From positions 18,913 through 82,912 of the forward strand of contig DASTZZ010000005.1 of the NCBI GenBank assembly GCA_035764005.1: a DNA stretch of 64,000 nt, in the 5' to 3' direction. The DNA is from Terriglobales bacterium. Lineage in GTDB: Bacteria > Acidobacteriota > Terriglobia > Terriglobales > Acidobacteriaceae. Shown here piece after piece: positions 36,615-44,838 of this stretch (position 1 is its first letter; each line of letters begins with the position of its first letter). The notes beneath the pieces are model-generated. The model was not told the DNA's origin. It was given only the letters and a program-made list of their open reading frames with translations, and ran no database searches. The translations under genes and the position numbers were made by a program.

Positions 36615-36650
36615 AAGCTGCTAGCTACCAGCCGCTAGCTGCCAGCTACT
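36615..36650. repeat. AGCTGCTAGCTACCAGC repeat
   Basis: This tract is of the same family as 11905-12008. It sits between the convergent priA and rnhB genes and encodes the last residues of RNase HII (AVAGS) and its TAG stop. Confidence 0.7.
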
Positions 36651-37378
36651 GCTTCGAGCTGTGCACATTCTGTTTCGATCTGAGGCTGTTCGTCTGCTTC
36701 CACTTCCTCTTTTAACTCTGCGAAAAGATCCGGGGTGTGTTCGGCTTGAGCCATCCAGACTGGCGCAAACGATTGGCGATGCAGCGGTGATGGCCCGTGC
36801 TCTCGCAAGACGGCCTTGTGCTTGGGCGTGCTGTAGCCCTTATTGGAGGCGAGACCGTAGAGTGGGTATTGAGCATCGATCTCGCGCATCATGCGATCGC
36901 GTTCCACTTTGGCGATGATCGATGCTGCAGCGATCGAGCAGCTTAGTGCGTCGCCATGAATGATCTTCGTCTGCTTGAACGGAATGTCGATCTTGAGTGC
37001 ATCGACTAAGACATGATCGGGAGCAGGTTCCAGTTGCTTCACAGCTGACGCAAGCGCTTCGAGAGAAGCCCAGTAGATATTGATCTGATCCACACGTGCC
37101 GCATCGACCGATGCGATGGCGTATGCGATCGAATGTTCGCGAATACGCTCGGCGAGCACCTCGCGTACTTCCGGCAGCAGCAGCTTGGAATCACGCAGCC
37201 CGCGGATGCGGTAGTCAGGTTTGAGGATTACGGCAGCAGCAACGACAGGACCGAAGAGAGCGCCGCGCCCGACTTCGTCCACGCCAGCGACCAGTTGAGC
37301 GCCGTCTGCCCATGCAAGCTTCTCGTACCTGAGCGTGCATTTGAGCTTTTTAAGAAGCCGCAGCTTGAGCGTGGACAT
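36635..37378 (-). CDS. rnhB: Ribonuclease HII
   Basis: About 247 residues. The active-site motif VDEVGRGALFGP holds the first Asp-Glu pair; DALKI and AAASIIAKVERDR follow. It cuts RNA in RNA-DNA hybrids and single ribonucleotides. ATG 37378 has GAGGAG upstream; GTG 37453 adds a 25-residue basic extension. The C-terminus past about residue 215 is acidic and not conserved, and ends in a repeat. Confidence 0.9.
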   Translation of the reverse strand: MSTLKLRLLKKLKCTLRYEKLAWADGAQLVAGVDEVGRGALFGPVVAAAVILKPDYRIRGLRDSKLLLPEVREVLAERIREHSIAYAIASVDAARVDQINIYWASLEALASAVKQLEPAPDHVLVDALKIDIPFKQTKIIHGDALSCSIAAASIIAKVERDRMMREIDAQYPLYGLASNKGYSTPKHKAVLREHGPSPLHRQSFAPVWMAQAEHTPDLFAELKEEVEADEQPQIETECAQLEAVAGS

Positions 37379-37532
37379 CGAGCGCTGCTCCTCGCCCGGC
37401 TTGAGCAGCCTGAGGTACTTCTTTGCACGCTTCGATGGTTTCTTGGTCGCCACTTTCGGGATATTAGCAGCGATTGCTGTGGAGCGACCGGTGGAAAACG
37501 GGAACCCCTCTATTATTTGTCAGAAGAAATGG

Positions 37533-37563
37533 GCAAAAGAAAGGCTGGACTTGAGGTCCAGCC
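37533..37563 (-). terminator. Rho-independent terminator
   Basis: Read on the minus strand, the stem GGCTGGAC/GTCCAGCC with a 5-base loop is followed by TTTCTTTT. It lies 22 bases after the glycine-zipper gene at 37585. Confidence 0.85.
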
Positions 37564-37584
37564 CTTTTCTGGCAAAGTTGTAGC

Positions 37585-38283
37585 TTACCGCGGATTGCTG
37601 CTGTTATCGCGCGGCTGATTGTTGTTGTACTGATTATTGTTGTACTGATCTGGAGGCGGCAGCTCGCGTCCGTGTCCCTGATAGCCTTCGTACTGGTGCA
37701 TGCGAACGGCGTTCTGCAGACGGAAATTCAGCTCGGTCTCGGCCGGAACATTGAGTTCCTTGCCTTTGGTCAAAATCTGAGTGCCGGCTCCAGCGCCCGC
37801 TCCCAATATGGCGCCGATGGCTGCGCCTTTGCCACCACCAGCCAGTGCGCCGATGAGTGTGCCCGCTAATGCACCGCCGCCCACATACTCGCCAGTGCGC
37901 TTGTTCATGCCGATTCCGCCATTCTTGCTGCTGGCGGCAGCGCTGGTACTTTCGGTATCAAGACGATAGTGACGGCCGTTGATGTCGACCGAGCGCAGGT
38001 CGAGCGTCATGTCGTTGCTGTTGTCGCCGGTAGAAACCACCGCGAGCTGAGCCGGAGCTCCCTTCGGGATGATCACATTGCCGTTCGCGCCGACTACATC
38101 GCGCGAAATCGTTCCCGGGAACATGGCGCCGGGCTGTACATTGCCTTTTTTGGCATTAATGTCCTGGTCAACACGCACGTGAACCTCAGTTCCGGCGGGG
38201 ACCTCGGACGCATTCTGCGCAAACGCTCCAAATGCAAACAGGAGCGCCGCACACATGGTCAAGCGAGATGCGAGTTTTCGCAT
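37585..38283 (-). CDS. Exported glycine-zipper protein
   Basis: A 232-residue protein with signal peptide MRKLASRLTMCAALLFAFGAFA. A beta-rich domain (VPAGTEVHVRVDQDI; DLRSVDINGRHYRL) precedes a glycine zipper (GGGALAGTLIGALAGGGKG...GAILGAGAGAG) and an Asn/Gln-rich tail with two QYNNN copies. AGGAGG lies 8 bases before ATG 38283. Paralogue of the lipoprotein at 13792, but without a lipobox. Confidence 0.82.
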   Translation of the reverse strand: MRKLASRLTMCAALLFAFGAFAQNASEVPAGTEVHVRVDQDINAKKGNVQPGAMFPGTISRDVVGANGNVIIPKGAPAQLAVVSTGDNSNDMTLDLRSVDINGRHYRLDTESTSAAASSKNGGIGMNKRTGEYVGGGALAGTLIGALAGGGKGAAIGAILGAGAGAGTQILTKGKELNVPAETELNFRLQNAVRMHQYEGYQGHGRELPPPDQYNNNQYNNNQPRDNSSNPR

Positions 38284-38576
38284 GAAAATTCCTCCTCTGA
38301 AATCCTCAGCAGACACTTCAATTGTCTGACCTCTATCTGTTAACTAAAGATGCAAGCTGTTGCTGGGAGGTGCGCTGCGCGCAGCAGAACAGATGCAACG
38401 GGCAGCTCTGGACGGCTCCGGTCTGCTGCGTGATCAAGGATCTTGAACTTACAGTTAGCTCAACGACGGCCGGCTGCGCTGGTTACTGTGGATTACTTCG
38501 GAGTGGGGAATTCAGTCCCGACGCGAAGAAGAACGCCACCGCTGACTTAGAATTGCACAGGAAGTCTCCCCGCCGG

Positions 38577-39296
38577 GTGAAAGTCGCGAAGGTGTCAAAA
38601 AGGAAAGAGCTGCGCACCAGGGCTGTTTTGCCCGTGAAGATGACTGGCACCGACGTCCATGCCAAGCCATTTTCCCTCATAACTCACACGTTAGATCTCA
38701 CGCTCGAGTCTGCACGCATTGCAGGCGTAAACGTGCGGCTCAGCATCGGCCAGACTGTATTTCTGCATCGCTTCGGCGTTCGCGCTCGCTTCAGTGTGAA
38801 ATGGATTGGCTCAGGAACACGGCGGGGCCAATGTGGACTGAAGGCACTGGAGCTCTCAAAACCGCTGTGGGGAATCAGTCTTCCGCAAAGACAAAAGGAT
38901 AAGTTCTGGGTCGAGCCCACGCCTAAAGATCGCCGTCGCTTTCCTCGTCATGCGTGCTCCGGCGGTGCGGAGATCTTCGGTGCGCTCGAGTACCCGTTCT
39001 GGACCGAAATAACCGACATCTCAGCATCCGGCCTTTACGTGAAAACCTTCAGTCCGCTGCCCAGAGGCACGCTCGTGCGCGCGAGAATTAATTCGGCGGA
39101 TTTCCGATTTGAAACTCACGCGGAAGTTCGAACGTCAGATCCAGCTGTCGGCATGGGACTTCGCTTTACCGTGATGTCGCCCACGAGCCTCTCCGAGCTG
39201 CGCGATCTTCTGGAAAGCTTGCGTGTCTCTTTCATTGATTCGGGAAAGCTGGAAGACATCATCGTTGACGACGATGTCCTGGTAGAAACCTGGTGA
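38577..39296 (+). CDS. Protein with two PilZ-like domains
   Basis: About 239 residues. The first domain starts RKELR (RxxxR) but its second motif is degenerate (DLTLES). The second has RRFPR and DISASG, matching both PilZ motifs, so cyclic-di-GMP binding is plausible for that half. GTG 38577 follows AGGAAG by 12 bases. The frame stays open back to TTG 38322, but that stretch is Cys/Trp-rich and unlike protein. Confidence 0.75.
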   Translation: MKVAKVSKRKELRTRAVLPVKMTGTDVHAKPFSLITHTLDLTLESARIAGVNVRLSIGQTVFLHRFGVRARFSVKWIGSGTRRGQCGLKALELSKPLWGISLPQRQKDKFWVEPTPKDRRRFPRHACSGGAEIFGALEYPFWTEITDISASGLYVKTFSPLPRGTLVRARINSADFRFETHAEVRTSDPAVGMGLRFTVMSPTSLSELRDLLESLRVSFIDSGKLEDIIVDDDVLVETW

Positions 39297-39306
39297 GCGG
39301 AATTCC

Positions 39307-39957
39307 CTAGCTGGGAAAGTGAAAGTGGACGTCCTGTCGCGAAGCCACAGGCATGCCATTGATCGTAGCCGGACGGAAGTGCCACTGCTCGAGCACCGAA
39401 AGCACTTTCTCATCGATGCCGTATCCGATCGATACCAATACTTTCTTCTTCACGATGTTGCCGGCAACGTCGATGGTGACTTCAACGACGACATCGCCGG
39501 CAACGCCGGCAGGAAGCTCATCGGCATTCACATGGGGATCAGGAAACTTCACGGGGAGCGCCGGAAAAGCTCCGGCTCCGGAGACCGGACCCACATCGGA
39601 ATCGCCGTCGGGAGAGCCCATCGCAGGAGCCTGCACCTTGGCGTCCGTGGGATGCTCGTCGGTCTGATGTGGTGAGGTATGTCGAAATTTGACAACGCGG
39701 TGGTGTGCCGGAGCGTTGTACTTCAATCTCCGCGATTCTTCATTTACCGGAATGCGAAGTGACGGGTCAGTGGGCAAATAGACCAAGCCGATAGAGCTAC
39801 CATTTTCGCCCGCCAAAACCATGGTGCGGTTGATGAGTGGTGGTTCAGGTTGCCAGCAAAGATATCCGATCAGCAGCCCGTGAAGGATGAAGGAGACTAC
39901 AAAGGCGCGGCGCGGCAGCCCAGTTCCTATCTCATTCGCTTTGGCAAAACTAACCAT
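39307..39957 (-). CDS. TonB family energy transducer
   Basis: A 216-residue protein with one N-terminal membrane segment (AFVVSFILHGLLIGYLCW), a variable periplasmic linker, and a C-terminal TonB domain (GDVVVEVTIDVAGNIVKKKVL, VLEQWHFRPATINGMPV). No ExbB/ExbD genes are adjacent. Confidence 0.85.
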   Translation of the reverse strand: MVSFAKANEIGTGLPRRAFVVSFILHGLLIGYLCWQPEPPLINRTMVLAGENGSSIGLVYLPTDPSLRIPVNEESRRLKYNAPAHHRVVKFRHTSPHQTDEHPTDAKVQAPAMGSPDGDSDVGPVSGAGAFPALPVKFPDPHVNADELPAGVAGDVVVEVTIDVAGNIVKKKVLVSIGYGIDEKVLSVLEQWHFRPATINGMPVASRQDVHFHFPS

Positions 39958-40270
39958 TGAGCACCTTACAGAGGCAGTCGGGAAAACCGCCGGTGGCTCT
40001 CAAACATAGTAGTCTAGTTTCCGTCGCCCACACGGGTACCGACGAGACTCCTCAACATAGACCTTCGGTGCGGAAATTCGTGAGCAGCGGAATGACTTTG
40101 CGCCATACATGGTCGCCCGGCCGGCAGGTTTGCAGCTCTTGGCTCCAAACAGCCATGCAAGCTACACCTACGAAATCGTTCAACTCTCGAAAGGCGCAGA
40201 CACTTAGGTACATCCACCTAGACCGTACGCCCGATTGCCGGTGTCTTCAGTTCAGAGTAGAACTTTCCAT
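39958..40270. other. Intergenic region before the DUF3857 gene
   Basis: This 313-base gap lies between the divergent tonB and DUF3857 genes. The overlapping short frames have no family features. No repeat or hairpin stands out. Confidence 0.4.
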
Positions 40271-43200
40271 ATGCGTCGATGCGCTGGTCTCATCCCTTTT
40301 CTCTTCGTTGTTGTTTCAGTCGGGGCACAACAGACTCCTTCTGATTCGCGAAAAAAATTTCCCGAATCGCCGAAGCCACAGCCACAACAAGCGCAAACGC
40401 CGCTTACGCCGCCGGCTGCCGCCGAGAAAGCCGCCGATTATTCCCAGCAGGCATTCGTTATCGAAAAATATCTGACGAAGATTCGTTTCGAAAACAATGG
40501 CACCTCCGAGCGCGAACAGACGACGCGCATTCGCATTCAGACGCAGGCTGGCGTGCAGGCATTCGGGCAACTGCATTTTCCCTATAACGCCGCGAACGAT
40601 AGGATCGAGATCGTCTCAGTCAAGGTCACCAAGCCGAATGGAGCGGTCACAATTGCGGGTCCCGATTCCGTGCAGGATTTGACGGCACCGGTCGCGCGCG
40701 AGGCGCCGATTTACAGCGATCTCCACCAGAAAGACATTGTTGTTCCAGGGCTCGCGCCGGGGGACGTCCTCGAATACGACGTGAAAGTCAACGAATTCGA
40801 ACCGCTGGCTCCCGGGCAATTCTGGTGGGAGCAGCAGTTCATCTCAAAAGTCATCGTTCTTGACGAGCAGTTGCAGGTCGATGTTCCCGCCGGCCGCGCG
40901 CTGAAAATGCGAAGCAAGAACGTACAGCCAGAGATCGCCACTGCGAATGGCCGTACGACATATTTATGGAAGAACGCAGTTCTGAAACTCGACGACGACG
41001 ATTCCAATTCCTCTAAAAAGAAAAAGAAGAAGAAAGTGGAGGACGATGAAGACGAAATCCCTGATGTTCAACTCAGCACCTTCCAGTCATGGGACGAAGT
41101 TGGTCGATGGTATTCAAGTCTGGAACGCGATCGAGTAAAGCCCGACCAGACGATTCGTGCTCGTGCCGCAGAGCTGACTGCCTCGGCGAAGAGTGACGTT
41201 GAAAAAGTCGAAGATCTGTACGACTTCGTCGCACCTCGCTATCGCTACGTTGGAATCTCCTTCGGCGTCGGACGATTCCAGCCGCATTCGGCAGTGGATG
41301 TACTGAACAATCGCTACGGCGATTGCAAAGACAAGCACACGCTGCTCGCGTCGCTGATCAAGGCTGCTGGGCTCGATGCCTATCCGGTGTTGATTCACCA
41401 CGCGCGCAAGCTTGACGAGACCGTGCCGTCTCCGGCGCAGTTCGATCACGTCATCACGTTCGTGCCCCTCAAGTCTGCCCCGGACCATGCCGGAAATCTG
41501 CGCGGGATCTGGCTAGACTCAACCACGGAAGTCGCGCCATTTCGCATGCTGGTCGCGAGCATTCGGAATAAGAAGGCTCTGCTCGTTCCGCCAAACGGTG
41601 AGGCAGAAATTGTGACCACTCCCGCCGATCTGCCTACTGCCAATTACCAGTCGGTAAAAGTCACTGGCAAGATCAGCCAGGTAGGGAAGCTTGAGGCCAC
41701 GTACGAATACAGCGTTCGCGGTGACGCCGAGCTTGCGTTCCGCATGGCCTTCCGCGGAACACCGCAACCGCAGTGGAAGAAGGTGATCGAGTACCTGAAC
41801 ATGTACCAGGGACTCGCCGGCGATGTAGACGATGTGAAAGTTGGCGATCCCTCGGATACGCATCATCCACTTGAGTTCAGCTACAAGTTGACGCAGGCCA
41901 ACTTTCTCGATTGGACTACGAAGAGCTCGCAGCTGGCGATCCCGCTGCCGCGCCTCGACATGAGCTGGGCCAATCTCGATGAAGATGACGACGAGGATCG
42001 CACCAAGCCGTTCGAATTTCCTGCAGCCCCGCTGCAAACGCACGAGACGGTCAAAGTCGAGCTTCCCGACGGCTACAACTATCGTCCTCCTGTGCCAATC
42101 AGTGTGAAGCGCGACTACGCGACCTACTCGGCCGATTACAAGCTAGATGGACACACGCTCACGGTGACGAAAGATCTCTCACTCGGCATGCGTGAAATCG
42201 CGGCCAGCCGTGGAGCTGATTTGCGCGCCTTTGTGCGCGCAGTAGCTGCAGACACGGCGCAAAGCATGTTCGTCGAGAGCCTCTCGGCAACTTCGGCCTC
42301 GAACATTCCCGCAGGAATGTCAGCCGACGATCTCAATGACGCCGGCATCGCCGCACTCAAGAACCAGAATTTCCGCGCAGCATCAGAGTTGCTCAAGAAA
42401 GTGGTTGAGCTTGAACCCAAGCACAAAGACGCCTGGAACAATCTAGGCCGCGCGTATCTTGCGCTCGCCCGCTATGACGATGCAATTTCGGCTTTTCAAA
42501 AGCAGGTCGACATCAATCCCTTCGACGAGTTCGCCTACAACAATCTTGGCATGGCCTATCAGGCACAGCAAAAATACGATGACGCCATTACTGCATATAA
42601 GAAGCAGCTTGATGTAAATCCGCTCGACCAATTCGCGCACGGAAATTTGGGTTCGCTCTATCTCGAGCAGAAGAACTACACCGATGCCGTTTCGGAACTC
42701 GAACGGGCGGTGCAGATCACACCACAGAATCCGGGGCTGGAAGCGAACCTTGGCCGCGCTTACCTGAACGTGAATCAGCCGGAGAAGGCGCTGGCCGCAT
42801 TCGACAAAGCTGTCGAACTGGCTCCATCTCCGGGCATCTGGAACAACGTGGCTTACGAACTCTCCACGCACAAGACTCATCTCGACAAGGCCCTCACGTA
42901 TGCGGAGTCGGCAACGTCGGCAACAGAAGCTGGGCTGCGCAATGTGGATGTCGATCACCTCACGCTCAACGATGTCGGACTCACGATGAGCATCGGCAGC
43001 TATTGGGACACGCTCGGATGGGTGTACTTCCAGAACAATGAGCTCGATAAAGCCAAGCGCTACATTGAAGCCGCATGGCTGCTCGACGAGCACTCCGAGA
43101 TCGGCGACCATCTCGGACAGCTCTATGAAAAGATGGGGCGCAAACAGGATGCAGTCCATTTCTATGCGATGGCGGCAACTGCGAACCACAAGATTCCCGA

Positions 43201-43585
43201 TGCCGAAGAACATCTGAAATCCCTCGTTCCCGATTCGAAGCGTAGTGCCGCCGAAGTGGAGCGCGCACGCCAGGAGCTGCAAGCACTGCGCAGCGCGCGT
43301 CTCCCGTGGTCGGGCAAAAATGCAAGCGCGGAATTCTTTCTCAGCTTCTCAGCTACTGGAAGTTCGGACGGTCGTCCGATCAGACCCGAGCAAGTTAAAT
43401 TTGTTCGGGGAGATGAAGCGCTGCGCAGCTACACAACTCAGTTGCAGGCGGCTTCCTTCACCGTGGAATTCCCAGACGACACTCCGATTAAGCTAGTTCG
43501 CCGCGGAGTGCTAACCTGCGACGAAGCTAAGCACCAGTGCCAGATGACGTTGATGCTGCCGGAAGACGTGAGGACGCTGGATTGA
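40271..43585 (+). CDS. Exported DUF3857/transglutaminase/TPR protein
   Basis: A 1104-residue protein with signal peptide MRRCAGLIPFLFVVVSVGA. A DUF3857 domain (about 70-290) contains a Lys run (KKKKKKK) followed by acidic residues. A transglutaminase-like core follows with Cys in YGDCKDKHTLL, His in DHVITFVPL and Asp in IWLDSTTE, so the triad is intact. TPR repeats occupy about 695-950 (for example NNLGRAYLALARYDDAI). A C-terminal beta domain closes the protein. Role unknown; likely periplasmic. Confidence 0.87.
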   Translation: MRRCAGLIPFLFVVVSVGAQQTPSDSRKKFPESPKPQPQQAQTPLTPPAAAEKAADYSQQAFVIEKYLTKIRFENNGTSEREQTTRIRIQTQAGVQAFGQLHFPYNAANDRIEIVSVKVTKPNGAVTIAGPDSVQDLTAPVAREAPIYSDLHQKDIVVPGLAPGDVLEYDVKVNEFEPLAPGQFWWEQQFISKVIVLDEQLQVDVPAGRALKMRSKNVQPEIATANGRTTYLWKNAVLKLDDDDSNSSKKKKKKKVEDDEDEIPDVQLSTFQSWDEVGRWYSSLERDRVKPDQTIRARAAELTASAKSDVEKVEDLYDFVAPRYRYVGISFGVGRFQPHSAVDVLNNRYGDCKDKHTLLASLIKAAGLDAYPVLIHHARKLDETVPSPAQFDHVITFVPLKSAPDHAGNLRGIWLDSTTEVAPFRMLVASIRNKKALLVPPNGEAEIVTTPADLPTANYQSVKVTGKISQVGKLEATYEYSVRGDAELAFRMAFRGTPQPQWKKVIEYLNMYQGLAGDVDDVKVGDPSDTHHPLEFSYKLTQANFLDWTTKSSQLAIPLPRLDMSWANLDEDDDEDRTKPFEFPAAPLQTHETVKVELPDGYNYRPPVPISVKRDYATYSADYKLDGHTLTVTKDLSLGMREIAASRGADLRAFVRAVAADTAQSMFVESLSATSASNIPAGMSADDLNDAGIAALKNQNFRAASELLKKVVELEPKHKDAWNNLGRAYLALARYDDAISAFQKQVDINPFDEFAYNNLGMAYQAQQKYDDAITAYKKQLDVNPLDQFAHGNLGSLYLEQKNYTDAVSELERAVQITPQNPGLEANLGRAYLNVNQPEKALAAFDKAVELAPSPGIWNNVAYELSTHKTHLDKALTYAESATSATEAGLRNVDVDHLTLNDVGLTMSIGSYWDTLGWVYFQNNELDKAKRYIEAAWLLDEHSEIGDHLGQLYEKMGRKQDAVHFYAMAATANHKIPDAEEHLKSLVPDSKRSAAEVERARQELQALRSARLPWSGKNASAEFFLSFSATGSSDGRPIRPEQVKFVRGDEALRSYTTQLQAASFTVEFPDDTPIKLVRRGVLTCDEAKHQCQMTLMLPEDVRTLD

Positions 43586-43602
43586 AGCTGGCCCTAACAA
43601 GA

Positions 43603-44051
43603 TCAACATTTGCGTAGGTAGCTAGAAAGCTGCAGGATGCGCAATCCTGGAATAGTTGGTAATGCACGATCGTTCGTAAGAAAGCTTGTGCATTTCGCGA
43701 CCAGAGCCGCGGTCAACTGCAGAGCATCTGCTGTTCTCGCCTTTGTTGCTGCCCTTAAATGCGCTGCAGCTCGAAGATGGTCACGGGAGATCTCGACAAT
43801 TTCCACTCCCTCGCTTTTAGTCAGCAACGCCTCGTAGCGGCTAGCAATCGAGCGATTGCCGATCCTATAAGGCACTGCAAGCACTTCCAACAACGTAAGT
43901 GCCGAGTCACTAAGAGCTGCCTTCCATTACTAGCCTCGTTGAAAAGAGGCTCAATGATGGGAAGGTATTGGACGTTCTCTTCAATGAAGTAAATGAAAAT
44001 CGCTGCGTCTACTCCAACTGGTCCAGAACCGACGTCGGCGATCAATCCCAA
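43603..44051 (-). pseudogene. PIN-domain toxin, frameshifted
   Basis: The first frame, from TTG 44051, encodes GVDAAIFIYFIEEN, the PIN start with its first Asp. After QLLVT near 43903 the frame breaks. Adding one base gives SALTLLEVLAVPYRIG and runs to the stop at 43603. The other acidic residues (TADALQLTAAL, TNDRAL) remain. A one-base loss would inactivate the RNase toxin, or the read has an error. The start overlaps the antitoxin stop. Confidence 0.85.
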
Positions 44052-44272
44052 GAGGCTCGTTCTCTTTCGATGTGGTCAGCAGGGTCAATCTCGTTCCAAA
44101 GTTCTTTACCCAATCCTTTTAGCTCCAAAATGGACAAACGCTTTGGGGATTCCAAGGCAGAGCTCAACAGGTGCAGAACTTCTTGCGCAACCGATCGACG
44201 CTCCCGCTTCGCCTTGGCTTTTATCTTCCGATACAGAGAATCGGGTACGTTCTTGACGTTCAATACCGCCAT
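44042..44272 (-). CDS. Ribbon-helix-helix antitoxin (VapB/FitA-like)
   Basis: A 76-residue protein. The N-terminal beta-strand and helices (VLNVKNVPDSLYRKIKAKAK, RSVAQEVLHLL) fit a ribbon-helix-helix DNA-binding domain; the C-terminal half would bind the toxin. Intact, and overlapping the frameshifted PIN gene by 10 bases. A perfect hairpin lies 7 bases before the ATG. Confidence 0.85.
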   Translation of the reverse strand: MAVLNVKNVPDSLYRKIKAKAKRERRSVAQEVLHLLSSALESPKRLSILELKGLGKELWNEIDPADHIERERASWD

Positions 44273-44278
44273 AGTTGT

Positions 44279-44295
44279 TCCTCCATTTTGGAGGA
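44279..44295 (-). promoter_or_regulatory. Hairpin covering the antitoxin ribosome-binding site
   Basis: A 7-bp perfect stem TCCTCCA/TGGAGGA with a 3-base loop. On the minus strand TGGAGGA serves as the ribosome-binding site for the antitoxin. The same inverted repeat could be the autoregulatory operator. Confidence 0.6.
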
Positions 44296-44372
44296 AGTCC
44301 TAACTAGGTCAACACTATAGTCGTATTCGATTGGCTTTATTTCTCCGTTTTTGATAATCAAATGAGATCAGT

Positions 44373-44738
44373 ATGCAATATATGTTGCTCATTTACCTTG
44401 ACGAAAATTCGCTCAGCGAAGCCGAGCGGGCACAGTGCTATCAGGATTCCGCTGGATTCGCCAGACAGCTCCACACCAGACGCCAGTACGTCTCAGCGGC
44501 TCCGCTTTATCCGACTTCTTCCGCCAAGAGCGTGCGGGTTAAGAACGGAAAGACGATGGTCACGGATGGTCCGTTCGCCGAAACCCACGAGCAGCTCGGG
44601 GGATTTTTCCTGATCGAAGCCGACAGCATCGATAGAGCCACGGAAATCGCCAGCCAGATTCCTGCAGGCAGGTGGGGCACGGTAGAAGTTCGTCCCGTCC
44701 TGCAGGTAGAGGGCCTGCCTGAGGCTGCTTCGGCGTAA
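44373..44738 (+). CDS. YCII/DGPF domain protein
   Basis: A 121-residue protein. It begins MQYMLLIYLDE and has the family motif VTDGPFAETHEQLGGFFLIEA. Such proteins are often linked to ECF sigma factors; none is adjacent here. Confidence 0.88.
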   Translation: MQYMLLIYLDENSLSEAERAQCYQDSAGFARQLHTRRQYVSAAPLYPTSSAKSVRVKNGKTMVTDGPFAETHEQLGGFFLIEADSIDRATEIASQIPAGRWGTVEVRPVLQVEGLPEAASA

Positions 44739-44838
44739 TCGAGTTTCGTCTGCAGTAAATAACAAAATCGATCTTGTTGTCATTCACGGTTGACAGCCGC
44801 TCTGTCGGCCAGAGAGGCACCATTTCAGGAATGCGTTA

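Noticed and set aside
38322..38576. N-terminal extension of the double PilZ gene
   Set aside because: Cys/Trp-rich sequence from a TTG with no ribosome-binding site; it does not look like a domain.
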